This document shows positions 19,489 to 28,686 of a stretch of DNA of 64,000 bases, piece after piece. Location of the stretch: assembly GCF_002014985.1 (NCBI RefSeq), contig NZ_MUXU01000022.1:5513-69512 (forward strand), read 5' to 3'. The DNA comes from Moraxella caviae (GTDB lineage Bacteria > Pseudomonadota > Gammaproteobacteria > Pseudomonadales > Moraxellaceae). Numbering within the stretch: the first letter of the stretch is position 1; every line of letters starts with the position of its first letter. Position numbers and translations under genes: made by a program. The notes under the pieces are model-generated. The model did not search any database, was not told where the DNA came from, and was given only the letters and a program-made list of their open reading frames with translations.

Positions 19489-19516
19489 AAAACCCCAAGT
19501 CATTAAGATTTGGGGT
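19489..19516 (+). terminator. Terminator after rpsU
   Basis: AAAACCCCAA / TTGGGGTTTT inverted repeat (loop of about 12) followed by G and T residues. Confidence 0.85.
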
Positions 19517-19729
19517 TTTGTTTTTGGATGCGTTTTTTGAGTTTGTTTTTGAGTGCGCTAAGCGAGTAGGGTGCTGGTCATTAAAATGTAAATCAATATT
19601 ACAAATTGCACTTTTGCCAATAATTTATCTTTTAATCACGAGTAAAATACGCTATCATATAGCATTTATCTTAGAATTTGTTTATTGTGCCAATTTGCGA
19701 CCGCTTTTGCGGTTAAATCGAGCGATGTG

Positions 19730-20467
19730 ATGATTGCCCAAGCGCCAACCCAAAAGAATTCACGTCTGAATTTCAAGCCGTGGCAGTCCGCCTTGATTAT
19801 GGTGCTGCTGCTTTTTGTGTTTGGTTTTGCGGCGGTGCGTCTGGTGAGTAATGCGCCTGCCAAGCCGATTGAAATTCACACAAGCAACTTAAACGCAGCG
19901 CAGTTACAATCACTCAAGCAAGCCACGCAAGCCATGGGCGATGTGCAGTTTTTTAGCGTGGATTTGGCAAATATCCATCAAGCGGTGAGCAAGCTGTCTT
20001 GGGTGGAGAGCGCAAGTGTGGTGCGTGATTGGCAAAAGGGTGTGTTGGTGTCAGTCGTGCCACGTCAAGCGGTGGCGAATTTTGGCAGCGAGCATATGAT
20101 TGACGCAGCAGGGACGATTTTTGTGCCTGCGGACGAACACGAGCTGATGAACCATAAGCTTGTGAATTTGTATGGCGATGCTGAAATGGCGGACGCCATC
20201 ATGCGCCAAATGCAGCGTGTGAATGAGTGGTTTGCGCCACTGGGATTGACTGCCAAAGACGTGATTTTGACACCGCGCCAAACGTGGGTGATTCGCTTTA
20301 ATAATGGGCTGCGTGTGATTGTGGATCACGAAAACACCGAGCAAAAATTACACACCTTGGCGGCGTTGCTTGGTGGCAATCTAAAAAATGATTTGCCAAA
20401 AATGCAGTCGGTGGATTTGCGCTACAAAAACGGCTTTGCTGTGGCGTGGAAATCGGGCAGTAAGTGA
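19730..20467 (+). CDS. ftsQ: Cell division protein FtsQ
   Basis: Divisome scaffold protein with FtsB and FtsL. About 245 aa: a short cytoplasmic tail, a single membrane helix (ALIMVLLLFVFGFAAVRLV), a POTRA domain (about 45-115 with WVESASVVRDWQKG) and a C-terminal FtsQ domain. It begins the ftsQ-ftsA-ftsZ run, but rpsU lies upstream rather than murC/ddl. The start is uncertain: the ATG at 19730 has a weak ribosome-binding site, and a GTG one codon earlier or the TTG at 19685 are alternatives. Confidence 0.88.
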   Translation: MIAQAPTQKNSRLNFKPWQSALIMVLLLFVFGFAAVRLVSNAPAKPIEIHTSNLNAAQLQSLKQATQAMGDVQFFSVDLANIHQAVSKLSWVESASVVRDWQKGVLVSVVPRQAVANFGSEHMIDAAGTIFVPADEHELMNHKLVNLYGDAEMADAIMRQMQRVNEWFAPLGLTAKDVILTPRQTWVIRFNNGLRVIVDHENTEQKLHTLAALLGGNLKNDLPKMQSVDLRYKNGFAVAWKSGSK

Positions 20468-20532
20468 GTAAAATTTATCCAATTAACGCTCATTTTAAGT
20501 AATTTTGTATAAAATATTAAGACAGCTTGTGA

Positions 20533-20550
20533 ACATTTGTATGTAAATGT
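20533..20550. promoter_or_regulatory. Palindrome and possible promoter upstream of ftsA
   Basis: ACATTT-GTATGT-AAATGT (20533-20550) is a perfect 6-bp inverted repeat. It abuts a -10-like TACAAT at 20553-20558 with a TGAACA 17 bp upstream. It could be an operator over an ftsA promoter in the 252-bp ftsQ-ftsA gap. Inference only. Confidence 0.4.
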
Positions 20551-20719
20551 GTTACAATGTGCTTATTTGGGCGAAAAATAAAAAATTACGCCCTTAGCAA
20601 TCGTATTTTTTGTGATTGAATTGATTGTTTTTCGTTAATCATTTTTGATTTATTGTTTTGTTTGTGGTGAGTTCACCGATTTGGGTGATGGTTTTGCCAT
20701 CGTTTGTTAAAGGAAAGTC

Positions 20720-22033
20720 ATGCCAGAACTTCAGGTTGCAATACATTTAAGCTCAACGGCTGTCTATACGGTCATTGGCTACTTTGAAGGTGCGCCTGAA
20801 AACCGCCGTGTCAAGATTGTGGCGGTGGGTTTGGCGAGTAACGAAGGCTTTGTTGGCGGGCAAATCCGCAACAGAGAGCACCTTGCGCAGGCTTTACATA
20901 AGTCTATCCAAGAAGCCAGCGACATGGCAGGCGTGAAAATTCACGATGCGTGCTTATCGTTTGCGTCCCCAGCAATGGCATCAAAAAACGATTTTCGCAC
21001 CATTACAGTTGGGCGCACCAATGAGCAAGGTGAGATTACCGAGCATGGAATCATCACCCAAGAACATCTTACCGAAGCGTACGAAATGGCGCTGGACGAG
21101 CTTGTCAGACAAGGCTTGGGCGCACAGCAAATCACTCGCCAAGCGGTGTATGTGGATGGCGAAGAAAGCAAAGACGCCATCGGACAATACGCTGCGCAAG
21201 TGCAGGTGGCAAACTATGTGATGAGTCTGCCTGAAAGCCAGTTGCAGCAGTTATCAGACATCGTAGAGTCGTCAGGCGCAGAAGTGCACAGCACACTGTT
21301 TGATGGCGTGGTGAGCGCAGAATACGCCTTGAGTGCCGAAGAGCGCAGCCGTGGCGTGTGCTTTATTGATATTGGCGCAAGCACGACCAAAGTGTGCGTG
21401 TATTATGATGACATTTTGCTGTTCAGCCGCTGTTTTGCGACAGGCGGCAACATGGTGGACATGGACATCTCTGCCGATTTGAAGCTGTCATTGATAGAAG
21501 CCGAAAGCCTAAAAGTGCAGCATGGCACGGTGTCGCTTGACCCAATGAATAAAAGCAAGTTTTTGCCGCTCAAAAGACGCTCTGGCGGTGAAATCACCAT
21601 CATGCATTACCGCTTGACGGGCATCATTGCTGAGCGTTATCGTGCTATTTTTAATGAAGTTTTTGGTTCGTTTGATGAATATTTGATGGGTATTGCCACA
21701 TCTGGCGTGGTTTTGGCAGGTGGTGCGGCAAAAATGGACGGCTTGGCGAATTTCTTGTCAGAAAATTGGGGCGTGCCAGTGCGCATGACGCACCCAAATG
21801 CTCAAGTCAGCATTTGCCCAAAAAATTTAAGCGATGATAACATCACCTTATTAAAAAGCTATCTTGAAGATAATAAGCTGCACAGCGTGGTTGGTTCGTT
21901 GCTGTATCAGCAAAGCGATCAGTTCTTGCTTGATCAGCCTGAATACATTGTCCAATATGACGCACAAGGGTTATTTGACAAGGTGTCGCATGGTTGGCAG
22001 ACCTTTGTTCAAAATATAAGAAAGTGGTTTTAG
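20720..22033 (+). CDS. ftsA: Cell division protein FtsA
   Basis: Actin-like membrane tether for FtsZ, 437 aa. The ATPase-fold segments are VCFIDIGASTTKVCVYYDD (phosphate 1), VVLAGGAAKMDGLANFL (adenosine motif) and the SHS2 (1C) insertion region. It ends with the amphipathic, basic GWQTFVQNIRKWF, fitting the membrane-targeting helix. AAAGGAAAGTC precedes the ATG. ftsZ follows. Confidence 0.96.
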   Translation: MPELQVAIHLSSTAVYTVIGYFEGAPENRRVKIVAVGLASNEGFVGGQIRNREHLAQALHKSIQEASDMAGVKIHDACLSFASPAMASKNDFRTITVGRTNEQGEITEHGIITQEHLTEAYEMALDELVRQGLGAQQITRQAVYVDGEESKDAIGQYAAQVQVANYVMSLPESQLQQLSDIVESSGAEVHSTLFDGVVSAEYALSAEERSRGVCFIDIGASTTKVCVYYDDILLFSRCFATGGNMVDMDISADLKLSLIEAESLKVQHGTVSLDPMNKSKFLPLKRRSGGEITIMHYRLTGIIAERYRAIFNEVFGSFDEYLMGIATSGVVLAGGAAKMDGLANFLSENWGVPVRMTHPNAQVSICPKNLSDDNITLLKSYLEDNKLHSVVGSLLYQQSDQFLLDQPEYIVQYDAQGLFDKVSHGWQTFVQNIRKWF

Positions 22034-22103
22034 TGGCTCGTTTGGGCGATTGAAGTTGTTTTAAATTTATCTGTTGATTTATAGAGTTTTCTCGGAGCGA
22101 GTT

Positions 22104-23261
22104 ATGTCAAAATACAGTATGTCAGACGATATGATGTTTGAGTCAAACGGCCAAGCACGTTTTATCGTATTTGGTGTGGGCGGTGGCGGTGGTAACGCCG
22201 TAGAACACATGGTGCAACAAGGCGTGCGCAACGTTACTTTTATTTGCGCCAACACCGACTTGCAAGCGCTAAATATGCTGACTGTACCAAATAAAATGCA
22301 GCTTGGCGAAGTAACCACACGCGGTTTGGGTGCTGGTGCAAATCCTGAAGTGGGTCGTGAAGCGGCTGAAGGTGATGAAGACCAAATCCGTGCGGTGCTT
22401 GAAGGTTATGATATGATTTTCATCACTGCTGGTATGGGCGGTGGTACGGGTACTGGTGCTGCGCCTGTGGTGGCACGCATTGCCAAAGAAATGGGCATTT
22501 TGACTGTGGCGGTAGTTACCACACCGTTTGACCTAGAAGGTAAAAAACGTGCGATGGCGGCAAAAAGCGGTATCGAGCAGCTGTCGCAATATGTGGATTC
22601 TATCATCATCGTACCAAATCAAAAACTATTGAAAGTTTATCGTCAAATGAACCTAAAAGACGCATTTAAGCGTTCAAATGACGTATTGCTAAATGCGGTG
22701 AATGGCTTGGTGCAAATCGTAACTACCGATGAAAACACCGTCATCAACACCGACTTTAACGATGTGCGCACTGCAATGACCGAAAAAGGCTATGCAATGA
22801 TGGGTATCGGCCGTGCAAGCGGTGAAGATCGCGCTCGTGAAGCCACAGAAAAAGCAATCCGCTCACCACTGCTTGATGATTTGCGCCTAGAAAACGCACA
22901 AGGCCTGCTAATCAACGTAACGGGCGACTTGATGCTTGGCGAACTTGAAGAAGTGGCAGCCATCGTGGATTCTATCATTGACCTAGAAAACGGCAACATT
23001 TTCTACGGTGCGGTGAGCGATGAAAGCATGGGCGATGAATTGCAAGTAACCGTGATTGCAACTGGTTTGACTTTGGACGACAGCGCAAAACCTGCAGGTG
23101 CGCAATCAATCCATCAGTCAGCACCTGTGGATCATGAGAGTGCGCTTTCAAAAGCCAGACAGCCACAAGCGCAAGTGCAAACCCAAGCTGCGCCAACTCG
23201 CCCAGTGGCAAAACCTATCAGCGTAGGCACTTATTTGCAACAACATCAGCAAAAAAACTGA
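22104..23261 (+). CDS. ftsZ: Cell division protein FtsZ
   Basis: Tubulin-like GTPase that forms the Z ring; 385 aa. FGVGGGGGNAV (23-33) and the tubulin signature GGGTGTGAAP (112-121) are intact, followed by the T7-loop region NTDFNDVRTAM. A short Gln/Pro linker leads to the C-terminal peptide SVGTYLQQHQQKN, an unusual version of the ZipA/FtsA-binding tail. The ATG at 22104 after CGGAGCGAG is chosen over the frame start at 22074. A terminator follows; lpxC does not. Confidence 0.97.
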   Translation: MSKYSMSDDMMFESNGQARFIVFGVGGGGGNAVEHMVQQGVRNVTFICANTDLQALNMLTVPNKMQLGEVTTRGLGAGANPEVGREAAEGDEDQIRAVLEGYDMIFITAGMGGGTGTGAAPVVARIAKEMGILTVAVVTTPFDLEGKKRAMAAKSGIEQLSQYVDSIIIVPNQKLLKVYRQMNLKDAFKRSNDVLLNAVNGLVQIVTTDENTVINTDFNDVRTAMTEKGYAMMGIGRASGEDRAREATEKAIRSPLLDDLRLENAQGLLINVTGDLMLGELEEVAAIVDSIIDLENGNIFYGAVSDESMGDELQVTVIATGLTLDDSAKPAGAQSIHQSAPVDHESALSKARQPQAQVQTQAAPTRPVAKPISVGTYLQQHQQKN

Positions 23262-23293
23262 TGGGTTGAACGCCTATTGATGAGTTTATCAAT

Positions 23294-23326
23294 AAAGCCT
23301 TGCAGTGATTGCAGGGCTTTGTTTTT
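23294..23326 (+). terminator. Terminator after ftsZ
   Basis: AAAGCCTTGCA / TGCAGGGCTTT stem, loop GTGAT, then GTTTTTG. Confidence 0.88.
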
Positions 23327-23411
23327 GTGGATTTATTGATTGCTTGATGCATGGTTTTGATGGATAATCCGCAGTTTATAAATCAAAAAGCAAAAGAACA
23401 AAAGAGAGAAT

Positions 23412-24371
23412 ATGACAAAAAATTTGCGCATAGATTTGCACAGCCACAGCACAAGCTCAGACGGCACGTTTAGCCCAAGCGAGTTGGTGCAGCTGGCGCA
23501 CAGCGTGGGTATTGATGTGCTGGCATTGACCGACCATGACACGGTGTCAGGCGTGCAAGAAGCGAGCATGGCAGCAAAATCGCTTGGTATGACGCTGATT
23601 TCTGGGGTGGAGATTAGCTGCCGTCATGCGCTGTCTGGTGGCTATGGCAAGCACCAAAGCATTGATAAAATCATTCATGTGGTGGCGCTGGATATGACAG
23701 ATTTGCCACGCATGGATAAGGCGCTGCAGGCATTGCAAGACAGCCGTGAGCAGCGTGGCTGGCAAATGGTGCAAAAGCTGGGTGAGATTTTGGCGCAGGA
23801 CGAAAAATTGACAGCGCAGGTGCTGGACGCGCCTTGTTTTGATGAAGCGGATAAGTCAAGCGCCGCCAGCCAAATCCGTGATGTTTTATGGCGTGCGGTG
23901 CTACAAAAAGCAGGCAGCAATGCCAAGGCGGTGGGACGTGCGCACATTGGGCAGGTGCTAAAAGATGTGGGCGTGGTTGCCAATGTGCAGGCGGCATTTG
24001 ATAAATATTTGGCAGACGGCAAGCCTGCCTATGTGGCGATTGACGCCATCAGCATGGCGGACGCTGTGCGCTTGATTCATGAGTGTGGCGGCGTGGCGGT
24101 GTTGGCGCACCCAACACGCTATGGGCTGTCGGCAACTCGCACCAGACGCTTGATTGCGGATTTTGCGATGATGGGCGGCGATGGCTGTGAGCTGCCAAAC
24201 CAAGAACCCGACAGCTTGCGTGCGATGATAGATCGCAGCATTGCTGAGCATGGGCTAAAAGTGTCGGTGGGTAGCGATTTTCACGGAACGAATATGCCGT
24301 GGCGCAAACTGGGCGCAACTGCCAAACCAAAAGCCGAGCAAGTGCCGATTTGGCAAACGTGGGATTTGTGA
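23412..24371 (+). CDS. rnm: PHP-domain phosphoesterase, RNase AM-like
   Basis: 319-aa PHP protein of the YciV/TrpH type. Metal ligands are visible in DLHSHSTSSDG (HxH), LALTDHDT, GVEISCR, VLAHPTRYG and VGSDFHG. E. coli YciV (RNase AM) is a 5'-3' exoribonuclease that matures rRNA 5' ends and degrades pAp; that role is inferred here. It starts at the ATG after AGAGAGAAT. The name is by family, not by direct proof. Confidence 0.85.
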   Translation: MTKNLRIDLHSHSTSSDGTFSPSELVQLAHSVGIDVLALTDHDTVSGVQEASMAAKSLGMTLISGVEISCRHALSGGYGKHQSIDKIIHVVALDMTDLPRMDKALQALQDSREQRGWQMVQKLGEILAQDEKLTAQVLDAPCFDEADKSSAASQIRDVLWRAVLQKAGSNAKAVGRAHIGQVLKDVGVVANVQAAFDKYLADGKPAYVAIDAISMADAVRLIHECGGVAVLAHPTRYGLSATRTRRLIADFAMMGGDGCELPNQEPDSLRAMIDRSIAEHGLKVSVGSDFHGTNMPWRKLGATAKPKAEQVPIWQTWDL

Positions 24372-24445
24372 TTTGGGCGGAATTTAGAAAAATCCCATAA
24401 ATTCAAATAACTAGCCCAACTTTTACAAAATCAAATCAATCACAC

Positions 24446-24485
24446 AAAAAACGGCTTGGCGGTTTTATACCATCAAGCCGTTTTT
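24446..24485. terminator. Bidirectional terminator between rnm and fkpB
   Basis: AAAAACGGCTTG / CAAGCCGTTTTT form a perfect 12-bp stem between convergent genes. Confidence 0.88.
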
Positions 24486-24565
24486 GTAAGTTTTTTGCTT
24501 GGCGTAATTCAAAAATTTATTTGGCGCAATCAAAATCAATCGCCAAGCGGTTACACAAAAATCAG

Positions 24566-25057
24566 TTACACAAATTTTAGGCTGCTTTCGCCTTTTGGTG
24601 TTACCTTAAAAATCTGCACCTTAAACAGCACGTCTTGCCCAGCCAGCGGGTGATTAAAATCCACCTTAACCGTGTCGTCATTAACTTCACTAATCACGCC
24701 TGCCAGCGTGTTTTTGCCCTTGTCGGCAAATTCCATCATCATGCCGACCACAGGATTTGGCTCAGACAGGCTAAATTGCGCGCGCAAAAAGGTTTGCACA
24801 TTTTCAGGATTCCACTCGCCAAAGGCTTGCTCGGGCGGCAGGTGTGCGGTGCGGGTGTCGCCCGCTTTTAGGTTGATGAGTACTTGTTCAAAGCCAGCGA
24901 GCAGGCTTTCATCGCCGATGGTCAGCTCCACAGGCTCAGCGCGCCCAAAAGTGCTGTCAATCACTTCGCCGCTTGGCAGGCTGACTTCAAAATGCAGCGC
25001 CACATGGCTGCCATCGCTGATGCGGATTTCTTCGTTTGGGAGAATGGGTGTGTTCAT
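24566..25057 (-). CDS. fkpB: FKBP-type peptidyl-prolyl cis-trans isomerase (SlpA/FkpB-like)
   Basis: 163-aa proline isomerase/chaperone of the SlyD/FkpB class. The FKBP half is split by an IF (insert-in-flap) domain: DGSHVALHFEVSLPSGEVIDSTFG, then EPVELTIGDESLLAGFEQVL, LPPEQAFGEWNPENVQTF, and DFNHPLAGQDVLFKVQIF. There is no metal-binding His-rich tail, so it is FkpB rather than SlyD. The usual lspA and ispH neighbours are not present. Confidence 0.9.
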   Translation of the reverse strand: MNTPILPNEEIRISDGSHVALHFEVSLPSGEVIDSTFGRAEPVELTIGDESLLAGFEQVLINLKAGDTRTAHLPPEQAFGEWNPENVQTFLRAQFSLSEPNPVVGMMMEFADKGKNTLAGVISEVNDDTVKVDFNHPLAGQDVLFKVQIFKVTPKGESSLKFV

Positions 25058-25329
25058 AAGTTGTCTTTTGTTGTTGGATTTGGGTTAATCATGTGTGTTT
25101 TGGCGGTATATTTGGTAAGGTTGCCAGCCACCAAAGCATTGTGAGCATTGCATCATTTTACTAAAATTAACCCGAGAAAACAAAATGAATTTTTAAAAAT
25201 TGCTTGCTTTTATAAATGGGTGGATTACAATAAATTTATGAATTGAGTAAAAAATGGCGTGTTTGCCAATCAAATTGGCAATAAAACCAAGCAAAAAATT
25301 GATGATAAATTTGCTAAAAAGGAGTGATT

Positions 25330-26001
25330 ATGCTGGCGGAGTGGTTATTACAAATTGGTGTTAAGGAATTTGCGCTTTTTGTGTCGTCCGTGATGATTTT
25401 TGCGATGACACCGGGGATTGATACGGTGTTTGTGCTAAATCGTGCCATTAGCCACGGCAAGGCAATCGGTGCATTTGCGTCTTTGGGTGTGGCGACAGGC
25501 GTTTTGGTGCATACTTTATTTGCGGCTGTGGGGCTGGCTGCAGTGGTGGCAAAGTCGGCTTTATTGTTTAGTGTTATTAAATATTTGGGTGCAGCTTATT
25601 TGGTGTATTTGGGTGTGGTGAGTATTTATACAGCGCTGAAAAATCCGCAAGCGCTTGCCATGAATGCAGCAGATGCAGCAAATCCTGAAAAAATCATCAA
25701 GCCTATACAGGCCTTTTACTCAGGTCTATTAACCAATGTTTTAAATCCAAAAGTGGCACTGTTTTTCTTGGCATTTTTTCCGCAATTTATCACGCCAAGC
25801 ATGAGCACTCAGGCTTTGCCATATTTGGTTTTAGGTGCTTTGTATGCTGTGATTTCTGCGGTATGGCTGGTATTGCTTGCGGTTTTGGCTGGGTCAATTT
25901 TAGCCAAATGGCTCGTCAGTCTTAAAGCCAAAAAAGTCATGGATATTGGTTCAGGGGTGGTCTTTGTGGGCATGGGTGCAAAAGTAGCATTGAGCGATTG
26001 A
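25330..26001 (+). CDS. LysE family translocator
   Basis: About 223-aa inner-membrane exporter with six predicted helices and the LysE/RhtB N-terminal pattern FAMTPGIDTVFVLNRAISHGKAIGAFASLGVATGVLVH. Members export amino acids such as lysine, homoserine or threonine; the substrate is unknown. AAGGAG at 25318-25323 is well spaced to the ATG at 25330, so the GTG at 25324 is not favoured. Convergent with the APC permease. Confidence 0.88.
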   Translation: MLAEWLLQIGVKEFALFVSSVMIFAMTPGIDTVFVLNRAISHGKAIGAFASLGVATGVLVHTLFAAVGLAAVVAKSALLFSVIKYLGAAYLVYLGVVSIYTALKNPQALAMNAADAANPEKIIKPIQAFYSGLLTNVLNPKVALFFLAFFPQFITPSMSTQALPYLVLGALYAVISAVWLVLLAVLAGSILAKWLVSLKAKKVMDIGSGVVFVGMGAKVALSD

Positions 26002-26058
26002 GAAGTTTTACTAAAATATTGTAAAAACTTATGGTGATAAAATCCATGATGAACTCAC

Positions 26059-27345
26059 CTACAAAATCAACCACACAAACCACAAGCTCGCCAGCAGTGC
26101 CGCCATGCTGATTTTATCAAGTTTTTGAATCTTGGATTTTTGATAAGCGATGTGCGTACACACCACATAACTAAAACCAAAAGCAATGCCCAAAGACGCA
26201 AGATTAACCAGTGTCGCCAGATGATTGCGCCCAAGCAAGGTGGCGGCAATGCACACGCTGGCAATGGCGATGAATGTGAGCTTGTGCGTGGTATTTTGCG
26301 CCAATTTTTTGGGTAAAATGTCAGCGTCCGCCATGTTTTCTAGCAGCTTGACAGCAGACAGCGTAAAGCCATTGATGCCGCTTAAAATCGCGCACGCCAT
26401 CGCCAAAAGCAGTAAGCCAAAGCCAAAATCACCAAGCCGTACACGCACGCCTTCGCCTGTCGCCCATGCGGAATTTGTGATGGCGGCGTAGTCAAAATTT
26501 AGATTGAGTGCGGTGAAATAATTCACCAAAAGATAGCACAAAAGCCCTGAAAAAATGGACAAATACACAATTTGGCGGCTTTTGATTTTGGATGCTTGGA
26601 TATTTTTGGTGATGTGCGGCGTGGTCTCAAAGCCGACATACGCCCACGGCACAACCGCCAGCACCAAAAGCCAGCCATCGCCAATGTTGGCAAATTCTTG
26701 GCGTAAATTTGGCAATAAATTGGCGGCTGATAACGAGTGCTGCGTTTGTGCGGATAGTGCTGCCAAGTTGGTGGACGCTTCATGCGCCCACAGCGAATAA
26801 GCGGTCAAAAATACAATCACGCTCACAAGCAGCAGCGAAATCACAAGCTGTACGTTCGCACCGCTGCGCACGCCTTTAAAATTCAGCCACGCAAACAGCA
26901 CCACCATCAGCGCACCTGCCAAAAACTCACTCAAATACATATCCCAGCCGTGAATTTGGTATAAAAATCCCAGCTGAAATTCAGCAGGCAGGCTATAACG
27001 AATCAGCAGCGTGATGGCGGTGGCGTTGAGCGCGATGATTGCCAAATAGCCCAAAAACACGCCTGCGCCATAAATTTTGGCGTGCGTTTTGCCAAAATAA
27101 TGCGCAATCCACGCAATGCTGTTCGTGCCATGCGTACGCACGCCCATCATCTCAATGTATGAGCGCGACACCAGCAAAATAATCGCCGTACCGAGCAAAA
27201 ACGCAAGGCTTGAGCCCAAAAGATTGGTTTTATTTAAAAACAAATCTCCCGGCATGACAAACGCACCCCAGCCAATCATCGCACCAACGCTGATGGCGAT
27301 GGCGTGAAGTGCGGTGAGTTGTGGCGCAGGTTTGTGGTGTGGCAT
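26059..27345 (-). CDS. APC family amino-acid permease
   Basis: 428-aa secondary transporter with about twelve helices. The N-terminal glycine-rich helix AISVGAMIGWGAFVMPGDLF is typical of the APC superfamily substrate site. It follows the TauD-like dioxygenase gene by 47 bp on the same strand, so it may import the dioxygenase's substrate (inference). No specific subfamily or substrate can be named from sequence alone. Confidence 0.85.
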   Translation of the reverse strand: MPHHKPAPQLTALHAIAISVGAMIGWGAFVMPGDLFLNKTNLLGSSLAFLLGTAIILLVSRSYIEMMGVRTHGTNSIAWIAHYFGKTHAKIYGAGVFLGYLAIIALNATAITLLIRYSLPAEFQLGFLYQIHGWDMYLSEFLAGALMVVLFAWLNFKGVRSGANVQLVISLLLVSVIVFLTAYSLWAHEASTNLAALSAQTQHSLSAANLLPNLRQEFANIGDGWLLVLAVVPWAYVGFETTPHITKNIQASKIKSRQIVYLSIFSGLLCYLLVNYFTALNLNFDYAAITNSAWATGEGVRVRLGDFGFGLLLLAMACAILSGINGFTLSAVKLLENMADADILPKKLAQNTTHKLTFIAIASVCIAATLLGRNHLATLVNLASLGIAFGFSYVVCTHIAYQKSKIQKLDKISMAALLASLWFVWLIL

Positions 27346-27392
27346 GGTTTTGCTCGGGTGGTTGAGTTAAAATTTTAGATTGGGCTTTTAGA

Positions 27393-28238
27393 TTAGGCTT
27401 CTTGATAATACGGCTCATCGCCAAGCACAGTGGCACGGTGCATGATACGGTGCGCATCACCGTAGTCAAACAATGCCTTGTGCTGCGTGGCGCGGTTATC
27501 CCAAATGGCGATGTCGCCTGCTTGCCATTGCCAGCGCAGGGTAAATTCGTCTTTTACTGAATGGGCGAACAGTGCTTGCAGCAGCTCATCGCTGTCTTCG
27601 CGCGGCATATCTTTGATGTAATCAGTAAAGCCTTCGGTAACAAATAAGCCTTGCGCTTTGGTGTCTGGGTGAGTGCGCACGACAGGGTGGGTAACGGGCG
27701 GGTTTTTGGCGTAAATTTCATCTAGGCGCGCTTTTTCTTCGTCCGACATGCCAAAGCGCTCTTCTGGAAAAGACAGGCGAATGTCGTGTACGGCAGTCAA
27801 GCCTTTGATTTTTTGCTTGGTGTCTTCTGGCAGTGCATCATAAGCGGCTTTTGAGCTTGCCCACAGCGTATCACCGCCAGATTCTGGGATTTTAATGGCT
27901 TGTAGCACGCAGCCTAGTGGCGGAGTTTTGCTGAAAGTTACGTCTGTGTGCCACAGTTCGTTATCACGCAAATCGGTGGCGTGGCTGTCTAGCACGATGA
28001 TTTCACGGCTTTCTGGCGTGGTTGGAAATACTGGGTGAATGTGCAGTTCGCCAAAATTTCTGGCAAAATCCGCTTGCGCCGTTGGTGATAGCGATTGACC
28101 ACGAAAAAAGATGACTTGACGGTCTAAAAGCAGTGCTTTGATGGCGCTCATCTGCTCGTCAGTGATGTGATTTAGGTCGATGTCATGCACGATGGCGCCG
28201 ATGGCAGGTTTGATGATGGTGGTGTTTAATGCGCTCAT
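27393..28238 (-). CDS. TauD/TfdA family alpha-ketoglutarate-dependent dioxygenase
   Basis: 281-aa non-haem iron oxygenase. The facial triad is visible as HTD in ELWHTDVTFSKTPPLGC and the distal His in AHRIMHRATVLGD, whose Arg binds 2-oxoglutarate. The NRATQHKALFDYGDAHR stretch is very close to TauD. TauD converts taurine to aminoacetaldehyde and sulfite for sulfur supply. No tauABC transporter is nearby; an APC permease follows instead. The substrate could be taurine or another sulfonate. Confidence 0.85.
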   Translation of the reverse strand: MSALNTTIIKPAIGAIVHDIDLNHITDEQMSAIKALLLDRQVIFFRGQSLSPTAQADFARNFGELHIHPVFPTTPESREIIVLDSHATDLRDNELWHTDVTFSKTPPLGCVLQAIKIPESGGDTLWASSKAAYDALPEDTKQKIKGLTAVHDIRLSFPEERFGMSDEEKARLDEIYAKNPPVTHPVVRTHPDTKAQGLFVTEGFTDYIKDMPREDSDELLQALFAHSVKDEFTLRWQWQAGDIAIWDNRATQHKALFDYGDAHRIMHRATVLGDEPYYQEA

Positions 28239-28686
28239 GATGATTCCTTCGGTGTTTGTTGGTTTTTTGGTGAGTAGATTGGTAAATTGGGCGTAGATTG
28301 ATGTTTTGATAAAATTAACGTTTCAAAACTCATGTTTCAAAAATTCATGTTTTTATGGACAACAACGCATCAATTTGCCCTTAAAATTGCTGCTTAGCTT
28401 ATCGGACAATGGCTTTTTGGCAAAATTCCAACATTCGCTATCGTTATTCTTTAAATTTATATGTGGCAGGCAGTGCCATAAAACTGATGAAATTTTAAGG
28501 ATTTGCACCAATTTTATGGCTTTTTTGTGTCAGCGTGGCTGGGTTTGTGGTATCATAGGGCTATTTGATTGGCGTGCTTGATAATGGCAAGTGCGTTATC
28601 GTAATTCATAATTATTTTTAATAAAGTTTTAAATAAATTTAACAAATCGGCATTTGAAAACAGCCACTTAACAAAATAGGTTCATC
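28239..28686. other. Intergenic region between tauD-like gene and ubiE
   Basis: 448 bp between divergent genes. It contains a 91-codon open frame (28306-28581) that looks non-coding (Cys/Phe/Leu-rich, no ribosome-binding site). Promoter-like TATCAT lies near 28549. No RNA gene seen. Confidence 0.4.

Noticed and set aside
24456..24653. Small plus-strand frame over the rnm-fkpB terminator
   Set aside because: It spans a terminator and the antisense of fkpB; no coding evidence.
28306..28581. 91-codon frame between the tauD-like gene and ubiE
   Set aside because: No ribosome-binding site, odd Cys/Phe-rich composition and no family resemblance; treated as intergenic.
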